From Segatella baroniae B14 (GTDB lineage: Bacteria; Bacteroidota; Bacteroidia; Bacteroidales; Bacteroidaceae), in contig NZ_CP091799.1 in the NCBI RefSeq assembly GCF_022024235.1, positions 1,856,001 through 1,920,000 on the forward strand: DNA of 64,000 nucleotides. The letters are read 5' to 3'. Under the pieces are notes generated by a model. The model saw only the letters and a program-made list of their open reading frames with translations, was not told where the DNA came from and did not search any database. A program made the position numbers and the translations under genes. Positions 1 to 9,314 of this stretch are shown piece by piece. How positions within the stretch are numbered: the stretch's first letter is position 1; the number at the start of each line of letters is the position of its first letter.

Positions 1-1052
1 ACTTCAAAATGTAAGTGCTCTGTAGTTGCTCTACCCGTTCGTCCTGTCAAACCTATAACTTGACCAGCTTTAACCTTTTGACCTACTTTGACCAAATTTT
101 TACTTTGGTGACTATAGAGAGTTTCAAATCCATAAGCGTGCTTAATAACAATGCAATTACCATAACCCGAAAAGGGTGAAGACTTAATCACTAAACCATC
201 AAAAGCCGCTAAGATATTATCATTAGGCTTTGTTTTGATATCAACACCAGAATGATTTCTTTTACCGCCATATGAACTTATAACATGACTTCCAGGTAAA
301 GGATAAGCCCAATGCTCCTTCTGAATGCCTTCTAAATCAAGTTTGAACGTCATACTATTCAAGAAAGGATCTGAGGCTTCTTCTGGATCCAATGTCAATT
401 TCACTGGCGAATTATTTTTTTTATCTGAACTTTCTTGTAATAAACTTCCATTTGAAGAAGATGATGATGGAATAATATCAACATGATTTCCGAATCTCTT
501 AAACGAAAAAGCCCTTTTACTCAATTTATGACTATTAACCTCTACAAAAATTGAAGGATTAAGCCAGCCTCCATTAATCATTATAGCAAAAAGACAAAAA
601 AAACGATTATCATTTCCACCAACAATAGCCAAAGTCTGCCCCGCCTTAACACGCTGTCCCACTTTGACAACATTCTGAAGATTATAGGCATAAACCGTTT
701 CCAAACCATTATCATGACGCACGACTATAACATTTCCATACTTAGAAGTCTTTCGAGCTAAACGAACTACTCCTGCAAACATCGCTCGAACAGCGTCACC
801 TTTTCTCGTCGTAATTTCTAGTGCCTGATTATTCTGCAATGTAGCCTTACCTATTGGTAAAGGAAAAGAATAATCCTGATTACTATAAGTACTAAAGTCT
901 ATAGTGAGTACATTACTATGTGAAAAAAGATGTGGTGTTGGGATACTGATTTGTTCCTGCTCAGCTACTGAAAAACCAGACTGCTGAGCATAACACACCA
1001 AAAAACTATTTCCGAAAGTAAGCAAGCCTATAAACAAATGTTTTAATTTCAT
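1..1052 (-). CDS. M23 (LytM) peptidoglycan endopeptidase, C-terminus beyond window
   Basis: I read this from the reverse strand. It starts at ATG 1052 with a signal peptide (MKLKHLFIGLL onward) and runs off the window, giving about 350 residues. Two LytM/M23 modules are visible. The second, near residues 255-350, has the metal motif HSGVD (H267, D271) and the HLH motif (H346, H348), so it should be an active zinc endopeptidase that cuts peptide cross-links in murein. The first, near residues 85-180, has no HxxxD and its HLHF-like segment reads FCLFAI, so it is non-catalytic. It is the last gene of the hpt-adk-obg-pgeF run, 26 bases after pgeF. The family is certain; the exact substrate is not. 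Confidence 0.88.
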   Translation of the reverse strand, partial: MKLKHLFIGLLTFGNSFLVCYAQQSGFSVAEQEQISIPTPHLFSHSNVLTIDFSTYSNQDYSFPLPIGKATLQNNQALEITTRKGDAVRAMFAGVVRLARKTSKYGNVIVVRHDNGLETVYAYNLQNVVKVGQRVKAGQTLAIVGGNDNRFFCLFAIMINGGWLNPSIFVEVNSHKLSKRAFSFKRFGNHVDIIPSSSSSNGSLLQESSDKKNNSPVKLTLDPEEASDPFLNSMTFKLDLEGIQKEHWAYPLPGSHVISSYGGKRNHSGVDIKTKPNDNILAAFDGLVIKSSPFSGYGNCIVIKHAYGFETLYSHQSKNLVKVGQKVKAGQVIGLTGRTGRATTEHLHFE

Positions 1053-1078
1053 AATTTTAGATTATCAAGGTTAGAAGA

Positions 1079-1858
1079 TTAACGAAGCATCAAAGCTGTA
1101 TAGATACGCCCGGACAATATTCCTAATCGACGAGCAGAAAAATAATGCTTCACTTCTTGATAAGTACAAATACCACTTAAATGAATATTATCGGGTAACA
1201 GGCCAGACTCTATAAGTTGTATACGATTACACTCAGAAAGATCTAAGTGCCATTTGGTATACTTCTTTGCTATTTTAGACATATCAAAACCTGCTAAACG
1301 AAATTGATCAAAAACCTCCTGTCCAACTTCAAAATTCTGCAATGAAATGCCAGGTCCTATCACTGCACGTATATCTGAAACTTTCACCGAATAGGCACGC
1401 GTAAATTCTAATATACAATGTTGTACTATTCTATTCAACGTTCCTCGCCAGCCAGCATGAATAGCACAAACTGCTTTCCGATGACTATCATAAAGTAAAA
1501 CGGGAATACAATCTGCAGTAGAAACTCCTACACACACATTTTTCAAGTTTGTCATAACGGCATCTACTTGATTTAATAAAGCATCACGGAGTTCTGAAGG
1601 ACTATCTAAAAAAGACTGGGTTATTTGGCGACATACAATCCCGTGCGTTTGATGAGGCAATATAAGACGGCTATCAGGAATATGTAATAAGCTACATAAT
1701 AATTCCCGATTAGCCTTTATATGGGTTGTATCATCACCACTGTAAGGATTGATATTAAAGTCACTATAATTTCCTATACCATAACCGCCATGACGAGTAG
1801 AGGAAAAAGCAACTACATCATCACCAAAATGATAATATGTTAAATCAAGTTTCTGCAA
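1079..1858 (-). CDS. pgeF: Peptidoglycan editing factor PgeF (YfiH/laccase-like domain)
   Basis: This 259-residue protein belongs to the YfiH/YlmD family, formerly annotated as polyphenol oxidase. Family members are described as purine nucleoside-processing enzymes and, in E. coli, as an editing factor that keeps wrong residues out of muropeptides. The zinc site is complete: H72 (in QTH), C117 (in TADC) and H134 (in IHAGWRG). The length is typical. It lies 20 bases after obg and 26 bases before an M23 peptidase, and the latter neighbour fits a cell-wall role. Which activity dominates here cannot be read from the sequence. Confidence 0.92.
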   Translation of the reverse strand: MQKLDLTYYHFGDDVVAFSSTRHGGYGIGNYSDFNINPYSGDDTTHIKANRELLCSLLHIPDSRLILPHQTHGIVCRQITQSFLDSPSELRDALLNQVDAVMTNLKNVCVGVSTADCIPVLLYDSHRKAVCAIHAGWRGTLNRIVQHCILEFTRAYSVKVSDIRAVIGPGISLQNFEVGQEVFDQFRLAGFDMSKIAKKYTKWHLDLSECNRIQLIESGLLPDNIHLSGICTYQEVKHYFSARRLGILSGRIYTALMLR

Positions 1859-1878
1859 AACTCAAAGATTATGATTTT

Positions 1879-3039
1879 TTATTCATATTCAAAATCATCA
1901 AGATCATCAATATCGTCAGCCTCATACTCTGCATTTTCATCGTCATCAATGACATGCTCAGCATCCAACTCTTCAGCAAACGTTAACATATCCTTATCAC
2001 GATGAACCAATGTATCTTCCGACATGATATCCTGAAGCTTATTGCTTTCACTATTGAGCTCACGCCACAATACATCTTTCAGTTCATTCAGACCTAATCC
2101 TGTTACAGATGAAATAAAAACAACTGGCAAATCATCAGGTAAAGTCGTTTTTAACATCTCCATCAATTCTTCATCAAGCAAGTCACACTTGGTAACAGCC
2201 AGAACTCGATGCTTATCAAGCATCTCTGGATTAAAGGTTTTTAACTCATTCAGTAAGATTTCGTATTCCTTCTTAATATCATCTGTATCTCCAGGCACCA
2301 TGAAAAGAAGCAATGAGTTACGTTCGATATGACGCAAGAAACGAAGTCCTAACCCTTTTCCACCACTAGCACCTTCTATAATACCAGGAATATCAGCCAT
2401 CACAAAAGACTTATGATCATGATAACTGACTATACCAAGTGAAGGCTCCAATGTAGTAAATGGATAGTTTGCAATCTTTGGACGAGCACTTGACAAAGAT
2501 GAAAGCAAAGTAGACTTTCCTGCATTTGGAAAACCAACTAAGCCAACATCTGCCAAGAGCTTCAATTCCATAATGACATTCAATTCCTGAGCAGGTTCTC
2601 CTGGCTGTGCATAACGAGGAGCTTGATTTGTAGAAGTACGAAACTGAAAATTACCAAGACCACCTCTACCACCTTTCAACAGCACAACTTCCTGGCCATC
2701 ATACGTAACATCACAGATATACTTTCCTGTTTCAGCATTATATACCACCGTTCCACAAGGAACATCAATATACATGTCTTTACCATCAGTACCATGACAC
2801 TTGTCACGCCCGCCATTTCCACCATGCTCAGCTTTAATATGACGTTGATATTTTAAATGAAGCAGAGTCCAATAATTGTGATTGCCACGAAGAATAATGC
2901 TACCTCCACGACCGCCATCACCACCATCAGGTCCACCATTAGGCTGATACTTAACATGCCTTAAATGCATAGATCCTCTACCACCCTTTCCAGAGCGGCA
3001 ATAAATTTTTACGTAGTCTACAAAATTAGATTCTGCCAT
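1879..3039 (-). CDS. obg: Obg/CgtA ribosome-assembly GTPase
   Basis: Obg is an essential GTPase that acts in late 50S assembly and in stress signalling. The glycine-rich Obg fold covers roughly residues 1-160. The G domain follows with P-loop GFPNAGKST (169-177), switch threonines T195/T196, DIPG (216-219) and TKCD (283-286). The last 45 residues form a very acidic Asp/Glu tail, as in many Bacteroidota Obg proteins. It is 386 residues long and sits between adk (29 bases upstream) and pgeF (20 bases downstream), so it is co-transcribed with them. Nothing is missing. Confidence 0.97.
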   Translation of the reverse strand: MAESNFVDYVKIYCRSGKGGRGSMHLRHVKYQPNGGPDGGDGGRGGSIILRGNHNYWTLLHLKYQRHIKAEHGGNGGRDKCHGTDGKDMYIDVPCGTVVYNAETGKYICDVTYDGQEVVLLKGGRGGLGNFQFRTSTNQAPRYAQPGEPAQELNVIMELKLLADVGLVGFPNAGKSTLLSSLSSARPKIANYPFTTLEPSLGIVSYHDHKSFVMADIPGIIEGASGGKGLGLRFLRHIERNSLLLFMVPGDTDDIKKEYEILLNELKTFNPEMLDKHRVLAVTKCDLLDEELMEMLKTTLPDDLPVVFISSVTGLGLNELKDVLWRELNSESNKLQDIMSEDTLVHRDKDMLTFAEELDAEHVIDDDENAEYEADDIDDLDDFEYE

Positions 3040-3068
3040 TCAATATAACGTTATATTATATGTTAAAA

Positions 3069-3647
3069 TTAATCTTCGAGGGCATCTATCACTGACTCGA
3101 TACGGCTGAAGATTTCATCTACTGTACCAAGACCCTCTACATGATGATGAATTCCTTCTTTACTATACCAATCTATCAACGGAGAAGTCTGCTCATGATA
3201 TACATTCAAACGCTTCTGAATAGTTTCCGCATTATCATCAGAACGACCACTGATTTTACCTCTATTAATAAGACGACTCATCAACTCCTTTTCAGGAACT
3301 GCCAATTCTATCATTGCAGCAACAACATGCCCACGCTCTGCAAGCATTTTTTTCAAGGCCTCTGCCTGTGGTATAGTACGAGGGAAGCCATCAAAGATCA
3401 CACCTTTATGCTCTTTACCAAAAGAATCATATACATTAGCCAAGATATCAATCATCAGTTCATCTGGTATCAACTGACCATTATCAATAAATCCTTTAGC
3501 AATCTTACCAAGTTCTGTACCATTCTTGATTTCACTACGGAGCACATCACCTGTAGAAATATGACCTAAACCATATTTTTCTATCATTTTGTCACTCTGT
3601 GTTCCTTTTCCAGCACCAGGGGCACCAAAAATTACAATATTTTTCAT
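3069..3647 (-). CDS. adk: Adenylate kinase
   Basis: Adenylate kinase catalyses ATP + AMP to 2 ADP in the cytosol. The P-loop GAPGAGKGT is at residues 8-16, and the FDGFPR motif that contacts AMP is present. At 192 residues it is the short form: the LID segment around RGKISGR is brief and lacks the four zinc cysteines of the long form. It is the second gene of the hpt-led operon, pairing a nucleotide-balance enzyme with purine salvage directly upstream. Confidence 0.97.
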   Translation of the reverse strand: MKNIVIFGAPGAGKGTQSDKMIEKYGLGHISTGDVLRSEIKNGTELGKIAKGFIDNGQLIPDELMIDILANVYDSFGKEHKGVIFDGFPRTIPQAEALKKMLAERGHVVAAMIELAVPEKELMSRLINRGKISGRSDDNAETIQKRLNVYHEQTSPLIDWYSKEGIHHHVEGLGTVDEIFSRIESVIDALED

Positions 3648-3692
3648 TTGTTTTCTTATAGATTTGTTTTTGATTATTCGCTTTACAAGTAA

Positions 3693-4235
3693 TTATTTAT
3701 CATCTACAAGGGTGTAGATATCTCTTAAATTTCGACCTTGCTGATCATAATCCAAACCATAACCGACTATAAAGTCATTTGGAATAGACATGGCAGCATA
3801 CTCAATGTTCAAAGGTACCTGAAGTTTTCCAGGTTTTAACAATAATGTACAAATATGGATAGACTTTGGTCCACGAGTTCCTAAAGACTCTACCATACGC
3901 TTCATCGTAAAACCTGTATCTACAATATCCTCTACTATGACAATTGTACGCCCAGCTAAATCTTCATTAAGACCAATTACTTCCTTGATTGTACCTGTAG
4001 AAGTAGTACCCTGATAAGAGGCCAATTTAACGAAAGAGATTTCACATGGGATAGTAATATATCTCATGAGATCTGCTGCAAATACAAAAGACCCATTAAG
4101 AACAGCAAGAAACAATGGATTTTTTCCAGCTAAATCATGATTGATTTTATCTGCTACCTGCTTGACATTCTTTTGGATTTCATCTTCCGGAATGAACGTT
4201 TTAAACGTTAAATCCTTGATTTTTACGATACTCAT
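3693..4235 (-). CDS. hpt: Hypoxanthine phosphoribosyltransferase
   Basis: This type I phosphoribosyltransferase of 180 residues salvages hypoxanthine (and probably guanine) using PRPP. The PRPP-binding motif IVIVEDIVDTGFT (residues 98-110) is intact, with the two acidic residues followed by DTG. The flexible-loop region around SYQGTTSTG (73-81) is also present. It is the first gene of a five-gene minus-strand operon. A TAATTTTGC -7 element lies 23 bases upstream of the start codon and fires away from the divergent nnr gene. Confidence 0.95.
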   Translation of the reverse strand: MSIVKIKDLTFKTFIPEDEIQKNVKQVADKINHDLAGKNPLFLAVLNGSFVFAADLMRYITIPCEISFVKLASYQGTTSTGTIKEVIGLNEDLAGRTIVIVEDIVDTGFTMKRMVESLGTRGPKSIHICTLLLKPGKLQVPLNIEYAAMSIPNDFIVGYGLDYDQQGRNLRDIYTLVDDK

Positions 4236-4257
4236 TGATATGATTTTTAAATTTGGA

Positions 4258-4266
4258 GCAAAATTA
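4258..4266 (-). promoter_or_regulatory. -7 promoter element for hpt operon
   Basis: On the reverse strand this reads TAATTTTGC, a full match to the Bacteroidota -7 consensus TAnnTTTGC. I see no TTTG at the expected 19-21 base distance, so the -33 box is weak or absent. It would drive hpt-adk-obg-pgeF-M23 with a short leader. Confidence 0.6.
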
Positions 4267-4310
4267 CGAAAAATATAGCAAACATAACATACTCATTGGC
4301 ATAATTTTCG

Positions 4311-4319
4311 TATTTTTGC
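4311..4319 (+). promoter_or_regulatory. -7 promoter element for nnr, start codon at or near +1
   Basis: The sequence TATTTTTGC matches TAnnTTTGC. Only five bases separate it from the ATG at 4324, so the transcript would begin at or within a base or two of the start codon. No -33 TTTG is seen at the usual distance. Confidence 0.55.
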
Positions 4320-4323
4320 ATGT

Positions 4324-5841
4324 ATGAAGATATTTACTGGCAACCAAATCCACGAACTTGATAAATACACTATAGAGCACGAACCTATATCATCTATAGA
4401 CTTAATGGAACGCGCATCTAAAGCGATATACCATGCGATTTCTGCAGAGTATGATAATCGTATCTCTTTTGTAGTTTTTGCAGGACCGGGCAATAATGGT
4501 GGTGATGCGCTAGCTGTATCACGAATGCTAGCTGAAAATGGATACAACGTGTCTGTTTTCCTCTTTAATATTCACAATCACCTTTCTGAAGAATGTGCGA
4601 CTAACAAACAAAGAATTCTAGATGGAAAAAAGATCAAGAAATTTACTGAAATAACTGTAAATTTTGATCCTCCTACACTAGACGAAAATACTGTTGTCAT
4701 TGATGGACTATTTGGAAGCGGACTGAATAAGCCGCTTTCTGGCGGATTTGCTTCTTTAGTAAAATATATTAATGCATCTGCTTGTAAGGTTATAAGTATT
4801 GATTTACCTTCTGGTTTGATGTGTGAAGACAATACTTACAATATACCTACGAATATCATTAAAGCAAATCAAACATTTACACTCCAACAGAAAAAATTAG
4901 CTATGCTCTTGGCTGACAATCAAATATTTCTTGGTAAGATTAAAGTACTGGATATCAGATTGTCTCAAGAATTTATACAAAACACAGATAGCCCATATCA
5001 AATGGTTGAAGAAAACGATATTCGTTCACTTCTCCACCATCGCAATGACTTTGCACATAAAGGAAATATGGGAAACGCACTTATCATAGCTGGCAGCTAC
5101 GGCATGGCTGGTGCATCTGTTCTAGCTACTAAAGCTTGTTTACGAGCTGGAGTTGGTAAAGTTACTGCCGTTACGCCTAGAAGAAACTATGAAATTATGC
5201 AGATTTCTGTACCTGAGGCTGTTCTCCAAATGGACAAGGATGAATTATATTTTTCAGAACCAATAGATACTGAAAAATATAATGCAATGGGAATTGGCCC
5301 AGGATTAGGTTCTTTAGAAAATACTGCTATTGCACTAATTGCTCAAATAAGAAGAGCTACCTGCCCGATTGTCATTGATGCTGATGCCTTAAATATTCTT
5401 GCCAATCATCGTGCATGGATGCAACAATTACCTCCAGGTGCTATACTAACTCCTCATCCTAAAGAGATGGATAGACTTAATAATGGCATCAATAATGGTT
5501 CCTACGACAGACTTCGGAAAGCACAAGAGCTAGCTGAACATTTCCAAGTCTATATCATTTTAAAAGGACACTATTCTGCGCTTTGTCTTCCCGATGGACA
5601 TATTTTCTTCAATACAACTGGAAATAGCGGAATGGCTACAGCAGGTAGTGGCGATGTTCTTACTGGTATTATTACAGGATTATTGGCAAAAGGATATAAG
5701 CAAGAAGAAGCATGCAAACTTGGCATGTATTTGCATGGATTAGCTGGTGATTTAGCTGTAAAAGATTTAGGCAAAGAAAGTTTGATTGCAAGTGATATAA
5801 TTAAGTATTTACCTCAAGCATTTTTACGCTTAGAAGACTAG
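4324..5841 (+). CDS. nnr: Bifunctional NAD(P)HX epimerase / ADP-dependent NAD(P)HX dehydratase
   Basis: This two-domain enzyme repairs damaged nicotinamide cofactors. The N-terminal NnrE domain (about residues 1-215) interconverts R- and S-NAD(P)HX and carries GPGNNGGDA (54-62). The C-terminal NnrD domain (about 225-500) dehydrates S-NAD(P)HX, with GSYGMAGA near 257 and the nucleotide motif AGSGDVLTG (440-448, catalytic D444). It is 505 residues long, the usual fused size. The first ATG matches the family N-terminus (MKIFT...IHELD) and lies five bases after a -7 element, so the mRNA may be leaderless. It is transcribed alone, divergent from hpt. Confidence 0.95.
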   Translation: MKIFTGNQIHELDKYTIEHEPISSIDLMERASKAIYHAISAEYDNRISFVVFAGPGNNGGDALAVSRMLAENGYNVSVFLFNIHNHLSEECATNKQRILDGKKIKKFTEITVNFDPPTLDENTVVIDGLFGSGLNKPLSGGFASLVKYINASACKVISIDLPSGLMCEDNTYNIPTNIIKANQTFTLQQKKLAMLLADNQIFLGKIKVLDIRLSQEFIQNTDSPYQMVEENDIRSLLHHRNDFAHKGNMGNALIIAGSYGMAGASVLATKACLRAGVGKVTAVTPRRNYEIMQISVPEAVLQMDKDELYFSEPIDTEKYNAMGIGPGLGSLENTAIALIAQIRRATCPIVIDADALNILANHRAWMQQLPPGAILTPHPKEMDRLNNGINNGSYDRLRKAQELAEHFQVYIILKGHYSALCLPDGHIFFNTTGNSGMATAGSGDVLTGIITGLLAKGYKQEEACKLGMYLHGLAGDLAVKDLGKESLIASDIIKYLPQAFLRLED

Positions 5842-5891
5842 AAGGTATCGGTATCAGAAAGCTATCTGATAAAGATGATACTGTATAGCAA

Positions 5892-5944
5892 AATATTATA
5901 ATTCCACTAAGACTTGTATTATTCTCTGTGCGAATTATAATATT
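5892..5944. repeat. Perfect 13-bp inverted repeat with 27-bp spacer
   Basis: The arms AATATTATAATTC (5892-5904) and GAATTATAATATT (5932-5944) are exact reverse complements. The element lies 50 bases after the nnr stop. No T-run follows it on the plus strand, so it is not a standard terminator. It could be a 3' mRNA stabiliser or a protein site. The rest of the 5842-6113 spacer shows nothing I can name. Confidence 0.55.
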
Positions 5945-6113
5945 TCTAGGTATGACATTCTAATTGCATACCTCTTACACGTTTTAAATTAAACACTTAT
6001 TAATTGCTATTAGAGCTACTTACACAAGAATTAAAAAGGAATATCAGCATATTACAACTCGCTCCAGACGATCACCTGCTACGCATTGCTCATAATATCA
6101 ACCCAAATTAACC

Positions 6114-6148
6114 AAAAAAGAGGATGAGTCAATTCTGCCCCATCCTCT
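6114..6148 (-). terminator. Intrinsic terminator of fbaA
   Basis: On the reverse strand the arms AGAGGATG and CATCCTCT (plus coordinates 6141-6148 and 6119-6126) form an 8-bp stem with a 14-base loop. The stem is followed by a run of T. It lies about 30 bases after the aldolase stop codon. Confidence 0.88.
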
Positions 6149-6176
6149 ACTATAAAATTAAAATAAACTTAATCTA

Positions 6177-7190
6177 TTAATCAAGCTGACCCAACTTGTT
6201 ATCAGAACCTAATACATCAATAATCTTATGACGATACATCTGCTCCATATACTCACGACCAGCGCCACAATACTGACGAGGATCGAAATATTCAGGATGC
6301 TGAGTCAATGTTTCACGCACACCAGCTGTAAATGCCAAACGTGAATCTGAGTCAATATTAATCTTGCAAACAGCACTCTCAGAAGCCTTACGAAGCTGCT
6401 CCTCTGGAATACCTACAGCATCAGGAAGCTTACCACCGTTAGAATTGATAATCTTAACATATTCCTGTGGAACTGAAGATGAACCATGAAGAACAATTGG
6501 GAAACCTGGTAACTGCTCTTCTACACCAGCCAAAACATCAAATGCCAATGGTGGTGGTACAAGTAAACCTGTCTTTGGATCACGTGTACACTGCTCTGGC
6601 TTGAACTTATAAGCACCATGTGAAGTACCAATTGATATAGCCAAAGAATCACAACCTGTACGAGTAGCGAAATCAACAACTTCCTCAGGCTTAGTATAAT
6701 GAGATTCCTCAGCAACTACATCATCTTCAACACCAGCTAATACACCAAGCTCACCTTCTACGGTTACATCAAACTGATGAGCATAATCTACCACCTTCTT
6801 AGTTAAAGCAACATTCTCTTCATAAGGAAGAGCTGAACCGTCAATCATTACTGATGAGAAACCGAGATCTATACAGTCTTTACACAATTCAAAACTGCTA
6901 CCGTGATCCAAATGAAGAGCAATCTCAGGATGGTTGCAACCCAATTCCTTTGCATAAGCAACTGCACCTTCTGCCAAATAGCGAAGAAGAGTTGAATTGG
7001 CATAGTTACGAGCACCCTTTGAAACCTGAATAATAACAGGTGATTTCAACTCAGATGAAGCCTTAACAATAGCTTGCAGCTGCTCAAGGTTATTAAAGTT
7101 AAATGCTGGCACTGCCCAACCACCTTTGATAGCTCTTTTAAACATCTCACGAGTGTTTACCAAGCCTAAATCCTTGTAATTTACTGCCAT
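6177..7190 (-). CDS. fbaA: Class II fructose-bisphosphate aldolase
   Basis: This zinc-dependent aldolase interconverts fructose-1,6-bisphosphate with DHAP and glyceraldehyde-3-phosphate in glycolysis and gluconeogenesis. The HLDHG motif at 93-97 supplies catalytic D95 and zinc ligand H96. The GELG segment (near 141) and the glycine-serine phosphate-binding loop HGSSSVP (near 236) are also present. It is 337 residues, a normal size. It is monocistronic: a -33/-7 promoter lies upstream (7240-7271) and a strong hairpin terminator follows. No ribosomal L31 gene is found next to it. Confidence 0.97.
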   Translation of the reverse strand: MAVNYKDLGLVNTREMFKRAIKGGWAVPAFNFNNLEQLQAIVKASSELKSPVIIQVSKGARNYANSTLLRYLAEGAVAYAKELGCNHPEIALHLDHGSSFELCKDCIDLGFSSVMIDGSALPYEENVALTKKVVDYAHQFDVTVEGELGVLAGVEDDVVAEESHYTKPEEVVDFATRTGCDSLAISIGTSHGAYKFKPEQCTRDPKTGLLVPPPLAFDVLAGVEEQLPGFPIVLHGSSSVPQEYVKIINSNGGKLPDAVGIPEEQLRKASESAVCKINIDSDSRLAFTAGVRETLTQHPEYFDPRQYCGAGREYMEQMYRHKIIDVLGSDNKLGQLD

Positions 7191-7239
7191 AATATTTTTT
7201 ATATTTAAAATGAATAATTTTTAAACCACTGAAACCATT

Positions 7240-7271
7240 GCAAAAATAGTATTTTCTTCTGGCTTTTCAAA
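7240..7271 (-). promoter_or_regulatory. Promoter of fbaA (-33 TTTG, -7 TATTTTTGC)
   Basis: On the reverse strand, TTTG (7268-7271) is followed after exactly 19 bases by TATTTTTGC (7240-7248). This is the canonical Bacteroidota primary-sigma promoter. The leader to the ATG at 7190 is about 43 bases and AT-rich. Confidence 0.85.
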
Positions 7272-7753
7272 AAAGAATGTAACTTTTTTAGTGCATAAAG
7301 GAACTTAAAAAGGCGATTAATTCAGTATCATAAGTATGAAAATAGATTTTGCTAAATTCACATTACAAAAGCAAAGATTAGAAAGAAACAAATACAACGT
7401 AAATTCCCAATGAAAGAACTACTTAACGTAGTTGGTTGATTTGAAAAACTTACACAAGAAAAACTGGATACAAGAAGTCATCCACAATTACAAAAGCGAA
7501 AATCCATAATAGATAATTATTCAAAAAAAACAAAAGGCATCTTGAAAAGACACTAATGTGATAAAAATGAATCCGCTATCACTGCACAATAACAGAGCAA
7601 AAAGGCAATAAAAGCAAAATGAGGCATAATCTAATAAGGAAACAAAGACCATAGGATTGAAAATTACTTATAGAAAGCATATAACCATTCATAAATGACA
7701 AACTTATATATGCTACAAGAACTTTCCTGAAGCAATCAAATTTTAAATAGAGC
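7272..7753. other. Spacer of about 480 bp with no supported gene
   Basis: This stretch is very AT-rich and lies between the aldolase promoter and the ribosomal-block terminator. The longest ATG-started plus-strand run I noticed is about 25 codons from 7336. A broken open stretch follows near 7410-7555, interrupted by stops. There is no tRNA-like fold and no second promoter. It may be a decayed gene, but I cannot recognise one. Confidence 0.5.
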
Positions 7754-7787
7754 AAAAAAAATCTCCATCCTTTTCGGGATGGAGATT
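7754..7787 (-). terminator. Terminator closing the ribosomal protein block
   Basis: On the reverse strand an 11-bp perfect stem, AATCTCCATCC with GGATGGAGATT, encloses a six-base loop CGAAAA. A seven-T run follows. It lies 18 bases beyond the rplQ stop and ends the 18-kb rpsL-to-rplQ unit. Confidence 0.92.
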
Positions 7788-7805
7788 AATATAAAATGCT
7801 AAAAC

Positions 7806-8282
7806 TTACTCAGCTGCATTATTTTCGGTTTCAGGAGTCTCAACAACTTCTTCAACTGCCTTTGTAGACTTGCGTGAACGACGAGTCTTCTTAGCAGCAG
7901 ATTTAGCGCTTTTAGACATGTTTTCATCAAAGTCAACCAACTCGATAAAAGCAATTGGAGCTGCATCACCCTGACGAGTACCCAATTTGATTACACGAGT
8001 ATAACCACCTGGACGATCACCAACCTTTGCTGCAACAGTACCAAACAATTCCTTGATAGCCTCTTTATTCTGTAAATAACGGAAAACTACACGACGAGAA
8101 TTTGTACTATCATTCTTAGCTCGAGTAACTAAAGGCTCTACATATTTTTTAAGAGCTTTAGCTTTTGCAAGAGTCGTAGTGATTCTTTTGTGCATAATCA
8201 AAGAGATAGCCAAGTTTGAAAGCAAGGCATCACGATGAGATGCAGTACGACCCAAATGGTTGAATTTTTTATTGTGTCTCAT
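7806..8282 (-). CDS. rplQ: 50S ribosomal protein L17
   Basis: L17 sits near the peptide exit tunnel of the large subunit. The N-terminal core begins [21 protein letters not shown], the family signature. At 158 residues it is about 30 longer than the E. coli protein; the extra C-terminal part is rich in Lys, Ser, Ala and Glu and probably disordered. It follows rpoA by 27 bases and is the last gene of the alpha operon. Confidence 0.97.
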   Translation of the reverse strand: MRHNKKFNHLGRTASHRDALLSNLAISLIMHKRITTTLAKAKALKKYVEPLVTRAKNDSTNSRRVVFRYLQNKEAIKELFGTVAAKVGDRPGGYTRVIKLGTRQGDAAPIAFIELVDFDENMSKSAKSAAKKTRRSRKSTKAVEEVVETPETENNAAE

Positions 8283-8309
8283 TATTGTTTTTTAATTAAG
8301 ATAAGAAGA

Positions 8310-9302
8310 TTACTCCTTATCAAGTTTATACTTTGAAATATCAGTTCCAAACGAAAGATTCAGACTCTCGAGCAAATCATCAAGCTCAGAAAGCGATTTC
8401 TTACCAAAATTACGGAACTTAAGCAAATCAGTCTTATTATACTGAACTAAATCACCTAAAGTTTCTACATCCGCAGCTTTCAGACAGTTAAGAGCACGAA
8501 CTGAAAGATTCATGTCTACCAACTTAGTCTTCAACAACTGACGCATATGAAGAACCTCTTCGTCAAACTCTTGATTACCATCCTGATCAGGATTTTCAAG
8601 TGTAATCTTTTCATCAGAGAATAACATAAAGTGATAAATCAATATCTTAGCTGCTTCCTTAAGCGCATCCTTTGGATGAATGGAACCATCAGTAGTAACT
8701 TCAATTGTTAATTTATCGTAGTCTGTTTTCTGTTCAACACGATAAGGTTCAACTGAATATTTAACATTACGAATAGGGGTGTAGATAGAATCGATTGGAA
8801 TGACATTAACGTCAGTACAAAATTGACGATTCTCATCAGCAGGAACATAGCCACGTCCCTTGTTGATTGTAAGGTCAATTCGCATCGAAGCCTTAGGGTC
8901 TAAATGACAAATCACTAATTCAGGATTTAACACTTCAAATCCAGTCAGATGTTTACTTATATCACCAGCTTTGAATTCTGTTGAATTCTCTACTATGATA
9001 CTAACTTTCTCGTTCTCGAATTCTTCTACTACTTGCTTGAATCGAATTTGTTTGAGATTCAAGATAATGTTGGTTACATCTTCTTTAACACCCGGAACTG
9101 AAGAAAATTCATGCTCAACACCTGCAATTTTAACAGTATTGATAGCATATCCTTCAAGAGAGGAAAGAAGCATGCGACGGAGGGCATTACCTACAGTAAC
9201 ACCAAATCCAGGCTCGAGAGGACGGAACTCAAATCTTCCGAACTTATCGTTAGCCTCCAGCATTACGACTTTGTCAGGTTTTTGAAATGCTAATATCGCC
9301 AT
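8310..9302 (-). CDS. rpoA: RNA polymerase alpha subunit
   Basis: This subunit nucleates assembly of core RNA polymerase. The N-terminal dimerisation domain spans about residues 1-235 ([14 protein letters not shown] near 38-51). The C-terminal DNA-binding domain, about 260-320, contains the helix-hairpin region around [19 protein letters not shown]. It is 330 residues, and both domains are complete. It lies between rpsD and rplQ, as in most bacteria. Confidence 0.98.
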   Translation of the reverse strand: MAILAFQKPDKVVMLEANDKFGRFEFRPLEPGFGVTVGNALRRMLLSSLEGYAINTVKIAGVEHEFSSVPGVKEDVTNIILNLKQIRFKQVVEEFENEKVSIIVENSTEFKAGDISKHLTGFEVLNPELVICHLDPKASMRIDLTINKGRGYVPADENRQFCTDVNVIPIDSIYTPIRNVKYSVEPYRVEQKTDYDKLTIEVTTDGSIHPKDALKEAAKILIYHFMLFSDEKITLENPDQDGNQEFDEEVLHMRQLLKTKLVDMNLSVRALNCLKAADVETLGDLVQYNKTDLLKFRNFGKKSLSELDDLLESLNLSFGTDISKYKLDKE

Positions 9303-9314
9303 TAATTCAATGAT

